45,642 bases of DNA from Gammaproteobacteria bacterium (lineage in GTDB: Bacteria; Pseudomonadota; Gammaproteobacteria; Steroidobacterales; Foliamicaceae). A program made the translations under genes and the position numbers. This document shows, one piece after another, positions 16,583 through 24,826 of the stretch. The notes beneath the pieces were generated by a model. The model worked only from the letters and a program-made list of their open reading frames with translations, searched no databases and was not told the origin of the DNA. The stretch is taken from NCBI GenBank assembly GCA_028821145.1, contig JAPPHC010000067.1:1-45642 (forward strand), read 5' to 3'. The first letter of the stretch is position 1. Each line of letters opens with the position of its first letter.

Positions 16583-17298
16583 TTCGGGTCCAGAAGTACC
16601 TGGCGGCGGCCGGAGTGGCCTCCCGCCGCGAAGTGGAGGCCTGGATCGCGGCCGGGCGGCTCAGCGTCAACGGGCAACGGGCGGAGCCCGGGCTCAAGGT
16701 TGACGGCGGCGAGCGCTTTCGACTCGACGGGCGGTTGCTGCAGGTGCCGCGAAGCGATTCGGGCGGGACGCGGGTACTCGCCTACAACAAGCCGGAGGGC
16801 GAACTGGTCACGCGCGACCGCCGAGCGCGTCATCCGACCGTATTTGCCGCGCTGCCGCGGCTCAAGGGCCGGCGCTGGGTGGCGGTCGGACGCCTCGACC
16901 TGAATTCCAGTGGTCTGTTGCTGCTGACCACCGACGGCGGACTGGCACACCGGCTGATGCACCCTTCGTTCGGCGTGGAGCGCGAATACCTGGTCCGTGT
17001 CCTGGGCCAGCCGGGCGCGCAGGCGATGCGCCGGCTGACCGAGGGCGTAGTGCTCGAAGATGGTCCCGCACGTTTCGACGCGCTGGTCGAACAGGGAGGC
17101 AGCGGCGCCAATCGCTGGTTCCGGGTAACGCTGAGCGGGGGCCGCCACCGCGTCGTGCGCCGCCTCTGGAGCTCACAGGGCCATGCGGTAAGCCGCCTGA
17201 TCCGGGTCCGCTACGGCCCGGTGCGACTGCCGCGCGACCTGCCGCGCGGCCAGTGGCGCGAAATCGATCCGAAGAAGTTTGCCGACGCCAGGGCCTAG
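16579..17298 (+). CDS. rluB: Ribosomal large subunit pseudouridine synthase B-type (RsuA/RluB family)
   Basis: The enzyme converts a uridine of 23S rRNA (U2605 in E. coli numbering) to pseudouridine. The 239-residue protein has an S4 RNA-binding domain (1-50, IRVQKYLAAAGVASRREVE) and the catalytic loop GRLDLNSSGLLLLTTDG with Asp107. The start is TTG 16579: it overlaps the scpB stop as TTGA and places the first residue at the conserved S4 domain start. The scpA-scpB-rluB order is common in proteobacteria. The stop TAG overlaps the convergent rmuC stop within the tetramer CTAG. Confidence 0.93.
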   Translation: MIRVQKYLAAAGVASRREVEAWIAAGRLSVNGQRAEPGLKVDGGERFRLDGRLLQVPRSDSGGTRVLAYNKPEGELVTRDRRARHPTVFAALPRLKGRRWVAVGRLDLNSSGLLLLTTDGGLAHRLMHPSFGVEREYLVRVLGQPGAQAMRRLTEGVVLEDGPARFDALVEQGGSGANRWFRVTLSGGRHRVVRRLWSSQGHAVSRLIRVRYGPVRLPRDLPRGQWREIDPKKFADARA

Positions 17299-18611
17299 TG
17301 GGGCTTGGGGGCGGCCTCCTGCTGCGATTCGGTCTCGGGGGCCGATTCCGGCGGGCTTTCGTTCGCCAGCATCGGCGTGGCGGCCGTGGCCACTTCCTCG
17401 GGCGCCTCGATTTCCCTGGTCTTTTCGACCCCGGCCCTGTTCATTCTGTCCAAAGCCGGGAGCAAGCGGCTCCGGAACGAACTTACGGCGCTGTTGTAGG
17501 TTCCGATCGCGGTATTGAGCTGATTGCCCAGCCGTCCCACATGTCCGCTGAAGACCGCCACGCGCTCGTGAAGCGTCGCGGCCAATCGTGAGATTTCCTC
17601 GGCGTTCTCGGCCAGCGCCAGTTGCCGCCAGCCGTAGGCCGTGACCCGCAGCAGCGCCATCATCGAGGTCGGCGTGGCCAGGATCACGCGCGCGCGCAAC
17701 GCTTTCTCCAGCAGGTCCGGCCGCTGGTCGCCGGCCGCTGCCAGGAAGTGGTCGCCGGGCACGAACATCACCACGAAGTCCGGGCTGCGTTCGAACTGGT
17801 CCCAGTATTCCTTGGAAGCCAGCCGCTTGACCTGTTCCTCCACGTTGGCCGCGTGCTGGGTCAGCAGAGCGGCGCGGGCGTCCTCGCCGTCGGCCTCCAC
17901 CGCGCTCAGGTAGGCATCCAGGGGCGTCTTGGCGTCCACGACCAGCTGACCGCCATCGGGCAGCCGGACGATCATGTCGGGCCGGGTCCGGCCCTCGGGA
18001 CCCTGCGGCTGTTCGGCGAAATCGCAGTGCTCCTGCATGCCCGCGATCTCCACCAGCCGCCGCAATTGCATTTCACCCCACTGGCCCCGCACTTCCGGGC
18101 GCCGCAAGGCGGTGACCAGGCTGCGCGTCGTGTCCCGCAGCTCCTTGTTGCCGGAAGCCATGGCCTGAATCTGCTCGCGCAACTGGCCCTGGGCCTCGGC
18201 CCGTTCCTTTTCCATATTGCTCAGGGTCTTGCGGGTCTGCTTGAGGCTCTCGTTGATCGGCTTGACCAGCGCCTCGATGGCTTGCTGACGCTTCTCCAGG
18301 TCGGCGCCGGATTCCGCACGCGCCTTGCCGAAGGACTGTTGCGCCAAGTCGAGAAAGTCCTTCTGACTCTGGCTCAGCGCCTCGCGGGCCAGCGCCTTCA
18401 GCTGCCCCTGAAACTGCTCGTCGGCAGCACGGCGGCTTTCCTCGCGGGCTCGCTCCGCGGCTTTCTGTTCACGCAGCTGCGCCTGACTCTCTGCCAGTTG
18501 CGCTTCCTTTCGCGCGATAGCGGACTGGTCGCGCGAGCGTTGCCACAGCAGGCCGAGCAATGCACCGGCGGCGAGGGCCGCCAGTGCGGTCAGGGCAATC
18601 GCGGCATTCAT
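17295..18611 (-). CDS. rmuC: DNA recombination protein RmuC
   Basis: RmuC limits inversions between short repeats in E. coli; the domain is nuclease-like. The 438-residue protein has a single N-terminal membrane or signal-anchor helix (ALTALAALAAGALLGLLW), a long charged coiled coil (about 25-180), and the conserved core (RRPEVRGQWGEMQLRRLVEIAGM, then LVVDAKTPLDAYL and a PTSMMALLRVTAYGW segment). The last ~60 residues are low complexity. ATG 18611 overlaps the stop of the upstream HAD phosphatase (ATGA), and the gene ends in a shared CTAG with rluB. Confidence 0.94.
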   Translation of the reverse strand: MNAAIALTALAALAAGALLGLLWQRSRDQSAIARKEAQLAESQAQLREQKAAERAREESRRAADEQFQGQLKALAREALSQSQKDFLDLAQQSFGKARAESGADLEKRQQAIEALVKPINESLKQTRKTLSNMEKERAEAQGQLREQIQAMASGNKELRDTTRSLVTALRRPEVRGQWGEMQLRRLVEIAGMQEHCDFAEQPQGPEGRTRPDMIVRLPDGGQLVVDAKTPLDAYLSAVEADGEDARAALLTQHAANVEEQVKRLASKEYWDQFERSPDFVVMFVPGDHFLAAAGDQRPDLLEKALRARVILATPTSMMALLRVTAYGWRQLALAENAEEISRLAATLHERVAVFSGHVGRLGNQLNTAIGTYNSAVSSFRSRLLPALDRMNRAGVEKTREIEAPEEVATAATPMLANESPPESAPETESQQEAAPKPH

Positions 18612-19327
18612 GCCGCGCGCGGCGCGGCCGCTCCGGCATTCGCCGCGGCGGCCTGTTCGTCGATCCAGCCCACGAGGTCCCGGGGCGATTGCAAAATGGC
18701 GGCTGCGCCCCAGGCGCCCAGGTCTTCATCCGGCGGAAAGTATCCCCAGGCTGCGGCCAGCCCGGTCATGCCCGCACTGCGCGCGGCCTGGATGTCGCGG
18801 GGGTCGTCGCCCAGCATGACGCAGGCGCGCGGCTTCACGGCAAGCCGGTCGGCCGCGAAGATCATGGGCTCGGGGTGCGGCTTGGTGTGGGTGGTGGTGC
18901 CGCCGCCCACGGCCACCGCGCACTCGTCCGCCAGGTCCAACGCTTCGAGCAGGGGCCGGGTCAGGTATTCCGGCTTGTTCGTGACTACGCCCCAGGGAAT
19001 CTCGCGCTGGGCGAGACTGTCCAGCACACGCCGCATGCCCGGAAACAACCGCGACCGCTCCGCCAGGCGGCCCGAGTACTGCTTCAGGCAGCGCTCCAGC
19101 ACTTCGGGGTATTCCTCGCTGTCGATGAAATCGGCGCCGTAGGCGGCTGTCAGCAGTCCGCGCATGCCCCTGGATACGAACTGGCGCAGGTGCTTGAACG
19201 GCAGGGGCCGCCCCCCGCGCTCGCGCATGACGTCCTGCACGCAGCCCACGAGATCGGGGGCGGAATCAACCAGAGTCCCGTCCAGATCGAACAGGACCGC
19301 GCGCACCCGGGGATTCGCCGTGCTCAT
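18608..19327 (-). CDS. HAD phosphatase: phosphoglycolate phosphatase or MurNAc-6-phosphate phosphatase (Gph/MupP)
   Basis: The 239-residue protein is a HAD-superfamily phosphatase with DLDGTLVDS (nucleophile Asp14 and Asp16), the motif II/III region VVTNKPEYLTRPLLEAL, and GDDPRDIQAARSAGM for metal binding. It is usually annotated as phosphoglycolate phosphatase. However, the homologue in the same place in Pseudomonas (next to ubiG) was shown to be MupP, which dephosphorylates MurNAc-6-P in cell-wall recycling. Neighbourhood therefore favours MupP as a serious alternative. ATG 19327 overlaps the ubiG stop and its own stop overlaps rmuC. Confidence 0.9.
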   Translation of the reverse strand: MSTANPRVRAVLFDLDGTLVDSAPDLVGCVQDVMRERGGRPLPFKHLRQFVSRGMRGLLTAAYGADFIDSEEYPEVLERCLKQYSGRLAERSRLFPGMRRVLDSLAQREIPWGVVTNKPEYLTRPLLEALDLADECAVAVGGGTTTHTKPHPEPMIFAADRLAVKPRACVMLGDDPRDIQAARSAGMTGLAAAWGYFPPDEDLGAWGAAAILQSPRDLVGWIDEQAAAANAGAAAPRAA

Positions 19328-20043
19328 GCGCCGGCCGCCTTGGTGAAGTGGGCGATGTAATTCACGTCGATGTTGCCGCTGCGCCGGAAACTTCCGTGCA
19401 GGGGATTGTATTGAAGTCCGGTGAAGTCCCGGACGCTCAGGCCCGCGGCGCGAGCCCAGGCCTCCAGTTCGGACGGGCGGATGAACTTCTCGTAGCGGTG
19501 CGTGCCGCGCGGCAAAAGGCCCAGCACGTATTCCGCGCTGACGACGCCAAGGGCGAATGCCGCGAAGGTACGGTTCAGGGTTGAAATGAAGACATGGCCG
19601 CCGGGTCGCGTCAGCCGGGCGCATTCGGCCAGCAGTTCGCCGGGCCGGGGCACGTGTTCGAGCACCTCCAGGCAGCAAACGACATCGAACTCGCCCTCGA
19701 GTTCTTCCGCGGCGCCGAGGCGGTATTCCAGATTGTCCAGGTTGCCGGCCTCGGCATGCAGGCGGGCCACCTCCAGCATCTCACCGGAAGCGTCCAGTCC
19801 GAGCACGGACTCCGCTCCCCCGGCCGCCAGCGATTCGCTCAGGAGCCCGCCGCCGCAGCCGACGTCCAGGCAGTGCCTGCCGGCGAGCCCCCCGGCGCGT
19901 TCGACGATATATCGGACGCGTACCGGGTTCATGGCGTGCAGGGGGCGGTTCGGGCCGTTCGGGTCCCACCATTGCGCGGCCATCGCGGCAAAGCGCTCAA
20001 GCTCCGCCGCGTCGGCGTTGGGTTGTCTTGCTTCTTCGTTCAT
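19324..20043 (-). CDS. ubiG: UbiG bifunctional ubiquinone O-methyltransferase
   Basis: UbiG performs both O-methylations of ubiquinone biosynthesis. The 239-residue protein has the SAM motif LDVGCGGGLLSESLA (59-73), a post-motif acidic LGLDASGEMLEVA, and the family segments FAAMAAQWWDPNGPNRPLHAMNP and GTHRYEKFIRPSEL. ATG 20043 was chosen because it overlaps the stop of the upstream deaminase gene (ATGA) and gives the standard length. Ubiquinone biosynthesis fits an aerobic respiring gammaproteobacterium. Confidence 0.96.
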   Translation of the reverse strand: MNEEARQPNADAAELERFAAMAAQWWDPNGPNRPLHAMNPVRVRYIVERAGGLAGRHCLDVGCGGGLLSESLAAGGAESVLGLDASGEMLEVARLHAEAGNLDNLEYRLGAAEELEGEFDVVCCLEVLEHVPRPGELLAECARLTRPGGHVFISTLNRTFAAFALGVVSAEYVLGLLPRGTHRYEKFIRPSELEAWARAAGLSVRDFTGLQYNPLHGSFRRSGNIDVNYIAHFTKAAGA

Positions 20044-21386
20044 CGCATTTCCGCGCTCGGCCGGCCGGCGCGCGGGCGGCCGATTCTCGCCCCCCAATCG
20101 CGCGCCTGCGCCAGGATCCGGTCCTCGTCGTCCCAGGCAAGCGCGCCGGCCTCCATCAACGCTTTCCCGCGCACCCAGACATCGGTGATCTGCGAGGACT
20201 TGCCGGCATAGGCTACCTGCGAGGCCGGGTCATAGACCGGCTGCGTATTTGCTGCAGACAGGTCCAGCGCAACGAAATCCGCTGCCTTGCCGGGACGTAG
20301 CGAGCCGATTTCGCCGTCCAGACCGAGCGCCCTGGCCCCGGCCAGCGTAGCCATCTCCAACGCCTCGGCCGAGGATACGGCCTCGGCATTGCCCGACACC
20401 CCCTTGGCAAGCAGCGCGGCGGTCTGCATTTCTTCGAGCATGTCGAGATCGTTGTTGCTGGCCGCGCTGTCCGTGCCCAGGGCAACGTTGACGCCGGCGG
20501 CAAGCAGCGTTTCCACGGCGGCAAAACCGCTTGCGAGTTTCAGGTTCGACTGCGGACAGTGCACGATCGAGCAGCCCCGTTCGGCCAGCAGGGCGATTTC
20601 CCCCTCCTCAAGCCGGGTCGCATGAACCGCCATCAGGCGCTCATTGACCACGCCCAGCCTGTCCAGACGGGCAAGCGGCCGGCATCCGTGCCCTTTAACC
20701 GACTCGGCGATTTCGGCTGCGGTCTCGTGAACGTGAATGTGTATGGGGAGATCGCGTTCCTCCGCCAGTTCCACGCACAGCGCAAGCCCCGAATCATCGA
20801 CCGAGTAGGGTGCGTGCGGCGCCATCGTGAACGAGATGCCGGCCTCACCCCGGTATCGTCCGTACAGTTCCGCGTTCTTTCGAAGCGAGTCCTGCCGGTC
20901 CCCGGCCCAGCGATTGGGGAAATCGACCATCGGCAAGCCCACGGCCATCCGCACCCCCCGGCCCACTGCGATTTCGGCGCCGACGTCGGGGAAGAAATAC
21001 ATGTCGGCGAAGCAGGTCGTTCCGGTCCGCACCATCTCGACCAGCGCCAGCTCCGTTCCGGCGCGCACGTAGTCCTCGCCCAAGTGCCGGTTCTCGGCGG
21101 GCCAGATGTGATTCTCAAGCCATTCCTTAAGGGGAGTGTCGTCGGCGAAGCCCCGCAGCAGGGTCATTCCGGCGTGGGTGTGCGCATTAACCAGCCCCGG
21201 GATAACGACATGCTCGGGGCGCTCGACCCGCCTGGCCCGCGGCCACCGGCGTCGCGCCTCGGCGCCCGGCAGCAGCGCGGCAATGCGTTCGCCGCGCACC
21301 GCCAGCGCATGGTCCTCAAGCACGGCCCCGGCGGGTTCGACCGGCAGTATCCAGCGGGGGAGAATCAGAAAGTCGGGTGCGTGCAT
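20040..21386 (-). CDS. mtaD: TRZ/ATZ-family amidohydrolase, 5'-methylthioadenosine/S-adenosylhomocysteine deaminase-like
   Basis: The 448-residue metal-dependent deaminase belongs to the amidohydrolase superfamily. It contains NAHTHAGMTLLRGFADDTPL with the HxH metal pair (H69, H71), the downstream HVHET and GTDSAASNNDLDMLEEM motifs, and a closing GRAR-like dehydration strand. The close grouping with ubiG and a gph/mupP gene is the standard gammaproteobacterial context for the gene annotated mtaD; a link to SAM by-product salvage after UbiG methylation is an attractive inference. Start ATG 21386 (MHAPDFLILPRW) was chosen over upstream in-frame residues rich in Arg. Confidence 0.9.
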   Translation of the reverse strand: MHAPDFLILPRWILPVEPAGAVLEDHALAVRGERIAALLPGAEARRRWPRARRVERPEHVVIPGLVNAHTHAGMTLLRGFADDTPLKEWLENHIWPAENRHLGEDYVRAGTELALVEMVRTGTTCFADMYFFPDVGAEIAVGRGVRMAVGLPMVDFPNRWAGDRQDSLRKNAELYGRYRGEAGISFTMAPHAPYSVDDSGLALCVELAEERDLPIHIHVHETAAEIAESVKGHGCRPLARLDRLGVVNERLMAVHATRLEEGEIALLAERGCSIVHCPQSNLKLASGFAAVETLLAAGVNVALGTDSAASNNDLDMLEEMQTAALLAKGVSGNAEAVSSAEALEMATLAGARALGLDGEIGSLRPGKAADFVALDLSAANTQPVYDPASQVAYAGKSSQITDVWVRGKALMEAGALAWDDEDRILAQARDWGARIGRPRAGRPSAEMR

Positions 21387-21419
21387 CAGGGCCCCGGATA
21401 GCGCGAGGAGCCGGAGGAA

Positions 21420-21454
21420 ATTGTACCGGCGGCCGGCTCGCCGGCGCATATACT
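21420..21454. promoter_or_regulatory. Divergent promoter region with palindrome between mtaD and the amidohydrolase gene
   Basis: A perfect inverted repeat gccggc-tc-gccggc (21432-21445) sits between two -10-like hexamers: TATACT on the plus strand (21449-21454), about 30 bases before the amidohydrolase ATG, and TACAAT on the minus strand (21425-21420) for mtaD. No convincing -35 elements are seen. The palindrome is placed like an operator, but GC-rich palindromes arise easily in this genome. Confidence 0.35.
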
Positions 21455-21484
21455 TTTCCTGGTGTTTTCCCGGGGGACGGGCTT

Positions 21485-22945
21485 ATGTGGATACGCAAGA
21501 GCGACAAGGACCGGCAAGAAGGGCGGCGCACGCCCATCCCGACCCAGGTGGTATCCAACGAGGAGTACCTTCCGATGCCGCAGTCGGAGGACCAGCGGCG
21601 CGTGGAACGGCGGATTTACGAACTGGCGGACCGCCTGGCCGGCAGGCGCAGGATGAGCCGCAGGCAATATCTGGGCAGCGCCGCCGGCATGGCCGCGGCC
21701 TTTCTGGCCATGAACGAGGTATTCGGCCGGTATTTTCTGGTCGATTGGGCGGAAGCCGCGGAGACCGGGACCGAACGGGAGTCCTGGCCCGATTTCATAT
21801 TCGACGCCCAGCTTCACCACGTAAAGGAGGGAATAGTCGGCCCGCTGGGCTTCCGTCGCCTGGCCGGCATGTTCAACCTGAATCCGGACCTGGTGGGCGT
21901 CAAGCCCGGGCGCGAGGACCTGCAGCTCGAGAACTTCACCAAGGAAGTCTTTCTCGACAGCGAAACCACGATGGGAATCATCAGCGGCGCTCCTCTCGGT
22001 GAGGACCGCTACAACATCCTTCCCGTGGACATGATGGTGGAGACGCGGCGGACCATCAACGAACTCGCGGGCTCGCAGCGCATGCTGAGCCACGGGCTGG
22101 CGGCGCCGAACGTGTCCGGCGGCCTGGAGGAAATCGAGCGCCAGGCGGTGGAGCTCAAGGTGGACGGCTGGAAGTGCTACACGGGCGTGCCGGTCAATCC
22201 CTGGCGGATGGACGACGAGGAGGTCGCGTATCCGTTCTACGAACTGGCGCTCAAGCTGGGGATTACCAACATTTCGGTGCACAAGGGCCTGCCCATAGTC
22301 GGAACCGACCCCGAATACTGCCGGCCCTGGGACATCAAAAAGGCCGCACTGGACTGGCCGGACCTGAACTTCATCGTCTATCACTCGGGATTCAAGAACC
22401 TCGTCAACGAGCTGGCGGCCGGCGCCACGGGCATCGACGACAGCGGCTACCTGGTATGGACTTCCGATATCGTGAAGGACCGCCTGGAAACGCCCGCGAT
22501 GACCAACGTCTACATGGAACTGGGCAGCGTGTTCGGGCATACGGCGATCACTCATCCCGAAATCTGCAGCCACCTGATGGGCCAGATCCTCAAGGCCTTC
22601 GGCAGCGACCGCGTGATCTGGGGCACCGACTCGATCTGGTGGGGATCGCCGCAGTGGCAGATCGAGGCCTTCCGCCGTTTCGAGATGCCGGAAGCACTGC
22701 AGGAAAGGCACGGATATCCCGCGCTCACACGCGAGGACAAGGAGTTGATCCTCGGCCTGAACTCGGCGCGCTTGTACGGCATCGACGTGCCGGCCGCGCT
22801 GGAGACGATACCGGGCGACCGGCTCAGCGGGATGCGGGCGGCCTATCTGGAAAGCGGGCCTCAACCCAGCAATACGCAATACGGCTGGGTGCACGAAGGA
22901 CCGCTGGCGGAGGATCCGGAAGTTCCCTGGAGCACCCCCATATGA
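21485..22945 (+). CDS. Amidohydrolase-2 family protein with internal Tat-type signal
   Basis: The 486-residue protein is a TIM-barrel amidohydrolase of the decarboxylase/hydrolase type. About 55 hydrophilic residues (TPIPTQVVSNEEYLP block) precede a twin-arginine motif SRRQYL (58-63) and a hydrophobic stretch GSAAGMAAAFLAMNEVF, suggesting export or membrane anchoring by the Tat system. Barrel metal-site candidates are the strand-1 segment FDAQLHH (107-112, Gln where HxH usually begins), SVHKGLP, YHSGF, and WGTDSIWWG. Close relatives with the same long N-terminus occur in environmental proteobacteria. The stop overlaps the start of the TauD-type gene (ATGA). The substrate is unknown. Confidence 0.88.
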   Translation: MWIRKSDKDRQEGRRTPIPTQVVSNEEYLPMPQSEDQRRVERRIYELADRLAGRRRMSRRQYLGSAAGMAAAFLAMNEVFGRYFLVDWAEAAETGTERESWPDFIFDAQLHHVKEGIVGPLGFRRLAGMFNLNPDLVGVKPGREDLQLENFTKEVFLDSETTMGIISGAPLGEDRYNILPVDMMVETRRTINELAGSQRMLSHGLAAPNVSGGLEEIERQAVELKVDGWKCYTGVPVNPWRMDDEEVAYPFYELALKLGITNISVHKGLPIVGTDPEYCRPWDIKKAALDWPDLNFIVYHSGFKNLVNELAAGATGIDDSGYLVWTSDIVKDRLETPAMTNVYMELGSVFGHTAITHPEICSHLMGQILKAFGSDRVIWGTDSIWWGSPQWQIEAFRRFEMPEALQERHGYPALTREDKELILGLNSARLYGIDVPAALETIPGDRLSGMRAAYLESGPQPSNTQYGWVHEGPLAEDPEVPWSTPI

Positions 22946-23787
22946 CTTACCAACACATTTCGGTGCGGCCGGCAACCGGCACCTTCGGCGCCACGGTGGG
23001 CGGCGTCGATCTCTCGCAGCCCCTGGACGAAGCGACCCTCGGCGAAGTCCGTTCCGCATGGCTCGAATACCAGGTGCTTTTCTTTCGCGACCAGGCGATG
23101 ACTCCGCAGCAGCACGAGGACTTCGCCGCGAATTTCGGCGAACTGACCAAGGCCGGCTTCATGCCCACGCTCGAGGGGACGACCGGCGTCTTCGTGCAGG
23201 AGTACCCCGGTCTCTACAGCCGCGACGTGACCGACATCACCTGGCATTGCGACGCGGCCTTTCTGCCGATACCGTCCCGCGGCTCGGTGCTGTACGCGCT
23301 TGACGTTCCGGAGGGGGCCGGCGACACGGTCTGGGCGAACATGTATGCGGCCTACGAGAACCTTTCCGACAGCATGCAGACGTTCCTGTCGGGGCTGACC
23401 GCGGTCAACGACAATGCCTACCGCAACCTGGAGACGCTGCTCGAGCGGCTGGGTCCGGAAGGCTTCGCGCAGATGCGCAAGATGCTGCCGCCTTCCGGGC
23501 ACCCGGTGGTCCGCACCCATCCGGAAACCGGGCGCAAGTCGCTGTTCGTGAGCGAGCTGATGACCTCGCACATCAAGGACATGAAGCCGGAGGAAAGCCG
23601 CATGCTGCTGGATTTCCTGTTCCGCCACAGCACCCAGCCCGAGTTCCAGTGCCGGTTCGCCTGGGAGAAGCACTCGGTGGCCTTCTGGGACAACCGCTGC
23701 ACGATCCACAAGGGCGTGTTCGACTTCGGCGACCGGCACCGCCTCATGCACCGGGTCTCCATCGACGACGACCGCCCGCCGGTCTGA
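22942..23787 (+). CDS. TauD/TfdA-family Fe(II)/2-oxoglutarate dioxygenase
   Basis: The 281-residue oxygenase has the HxD metal pair at H102 and D104 (WHCDAAF), the distal His at about 270 with an adjacent Arg (RLMHRVSI), and the typical opening FGATVGGVDLSQPLDE and QVLFFRDQAMTPQQH. Family members oxidise taurine, phenoxyacetates and other small acids. It is translationally coupled to the preceding amidohydrolase, so the two probably act on one pathway. The substrate cannot be inferred; taurine itself is not implied. No signal peptide is present, so it is cytoplasmic. Confidence 0.92.
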   Translation: MTYQHISVRPATGTFGATVGGVDLSQPLDEATLGEVRSAWLEYQVLFFRDQAMTPQQHEDFAANFGELTKAGFMPTLEGTTGVFVQEYPGLYSRDVTDITWHCDAAFLPIPSRGSVLYALDVPEGAGDTVWANMYAAYENLSDSMQTFLSGLTAVNDNAYRNLETLLERLGPEGFAQMRKMLPPSGHPVVRTHPETGRKSLFVSELMTSHIKDMKPEESRMLLDFLFRHSTQPEFQCRFAWEKHSVAFWDNRCTIHKGVFDFGDRHRLMHRVSIDDDRPPV

Positions 23788-23793
23788 CAAACG

Positions 23794-23815
23794 ACCGGGC
23801 GCCCCCGCGCCCGGT
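23794..23815. terminator. Strong GC hairpin between convergent genes
   Basis: accgggcgc (23794-23802) pairs with gcgcccggt (23807-23815) around a cccc loop, a perfect 9-bp stem in the 35-base gap where the TauD-type gene and the VWA gene converge. It is followed by five A residues rather than T on the plus strand, and on the minus strand the T-run comes before the stem. It is therefore not a textbook intrinsic terminator, but the position is right for ending transcription from either side. Confidence 0.5.
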
Positions 23816-23822
23816 AAAAACG

Positions 23823-24824
23823 CTAGCTGAGGGTGGGGCGCGCGACGAAGGTGCCGCAGTTGCGCTCGCACAGGACCCGCATCAGGTTGGCGAAGCGGCT
23901 GGCCTGGCCGAAGTCGCCGCCGCGCAGTCGAACGGGGAAACCCACCGCGTGTATGCGCACCAGGCAGTTGCCGAAGCGGTCGGCCTCGTTGATCCGGGCC
24001 ACGTAGCGCACCAGGGATTCGGCCGAGCCCTGCGAAAAATCGTCTCCGAACACGTAGATGCTCACCTTCCTGCTCTCGTCGTAGAAGGTGGAAATGGCCT
24101 CGACGATCCCTTCGGCTGGATTGGAGTCGGAAAAAGCCTGCCAGTTGGCGATGGCGCGAATGATGGACTGGCGGCGTGACGCCGAATCCGGAATCCACCG
24201 GCGCGCAAACGACGAGAACAGGTATTGCCCTTCGTCGTTGAGCACCTGTATGCCCTTCACCGTGGGATAGACCCGCAGCGTCTCGGCCACCAGCCGCTGC
24301 ACCGCCGGCCAGGCGTAGCCCACCATGCTGCCCGAGGTGTCGATCACGAAAATGATGTATTCGCTGTCCACCGGGATTCCGCCGACCGTCGTGTCGTTGG
24401 GAGGCGGGCGATAGTCCGCCCGCAGGCGCTCCATCTCCTCGGTCAGTTCCTGGCGCGCCGCCCGTAGCGCTCCGGCCTCGTCGCTGCCCTCCGATGCGGT
24501 CTCCCGGGCGGCGAAGTGGCGATCTTCGGCTGCCTCCACCTCGCGCCGAGTCAGGCTCACGCGGCGCACGCTTTCGGCGGTATCGGCGCGCAGAGGCTCC
24601 AGGTCGCGCTTCAGCACCGTGGTCTCGTCGCGGATTTCGAACAGCTCCCGCTCGAGCATCAGGATCAGCCCCTCGAGCTCCTCGCGGCTGCGCTCGATGA
24701 TGACCGGCTCGTGGATCTTGGTCACCACCAGCAGCAGGATGACGGCCCCGAAGCCGCAGCAGACGACATCCAGGAACGACAGGTTCAGCCCCTGTTCCTC
24801 GCGCTTGAACCGCTTGCCCGGCAC
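23823..24824 (-). CDS. Membrane-anchored von Willebrand factor A domain protein
   Basis: The 333-residue protein has a short basic N-terminus, one membrane helix (about 15-36) containing SFLDVVCCGFGAVILLLV, a charged coiled coil (about 42-140), a Pro-rich linker, and a VWA domain (about 155-325). The MIDAS motif DTSGS is at 162-166, with YVFGDDFS as a later metal-site candidate. The helix motif SFLDVVCCGFGA recalls TolR/MotB-like small membrane subunits. The VWA part would lie on the periplasmic side. The start is GTG 24824, just after the DUF1295 stop with an AAGGGG site. The role is unknown; the usual AAA ATPase or proton-channel partners are not in the window. Confidence 0.85.
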   Translation of the reverse strand: MPGKRFKREEQGLNLSFLDVVCCGFGAVILLLVVTKIHEPVIIERSREELEGLILMLERELFEIRDETTVLKRDLEPLRADTAESVRRVSLTRREVEAAEDRHFAARETASEGSDEAGALRAARQELTEEMERLRADYRPPPNDTTVGGIPVDSEYIIFVIDTSGSMVGYAWPAVQRLVAETLRVYPTVKGIQVLNDEGQYLFSSFARRWIPDSASRRQSIIRAIANWQAFSDSNPAEGIVEAISTFYDESRKVSIYVFGDDFSQGSAESLVRYVARINEADRFGNCLVRIHAVGFPVRLRGGDFGQASRFANLMRVLCERNCGTFVARPTLS

Positions 24825-24826
24825 GC

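Noticed and set aside
21386-23059. 557-codon open frame on the minus strand opposite the amidohydrolase
   Set aside because: It is a shadow frame with biased composition and no domain, overlapping two well-supported genes.
23794-23820. Canonical Rho-independent terminator
   Set aside because: The hairpin is strong but is followed by A residues on the plus strand and has no T-tract after it on either strand, so only a general stem-loop call is justified.
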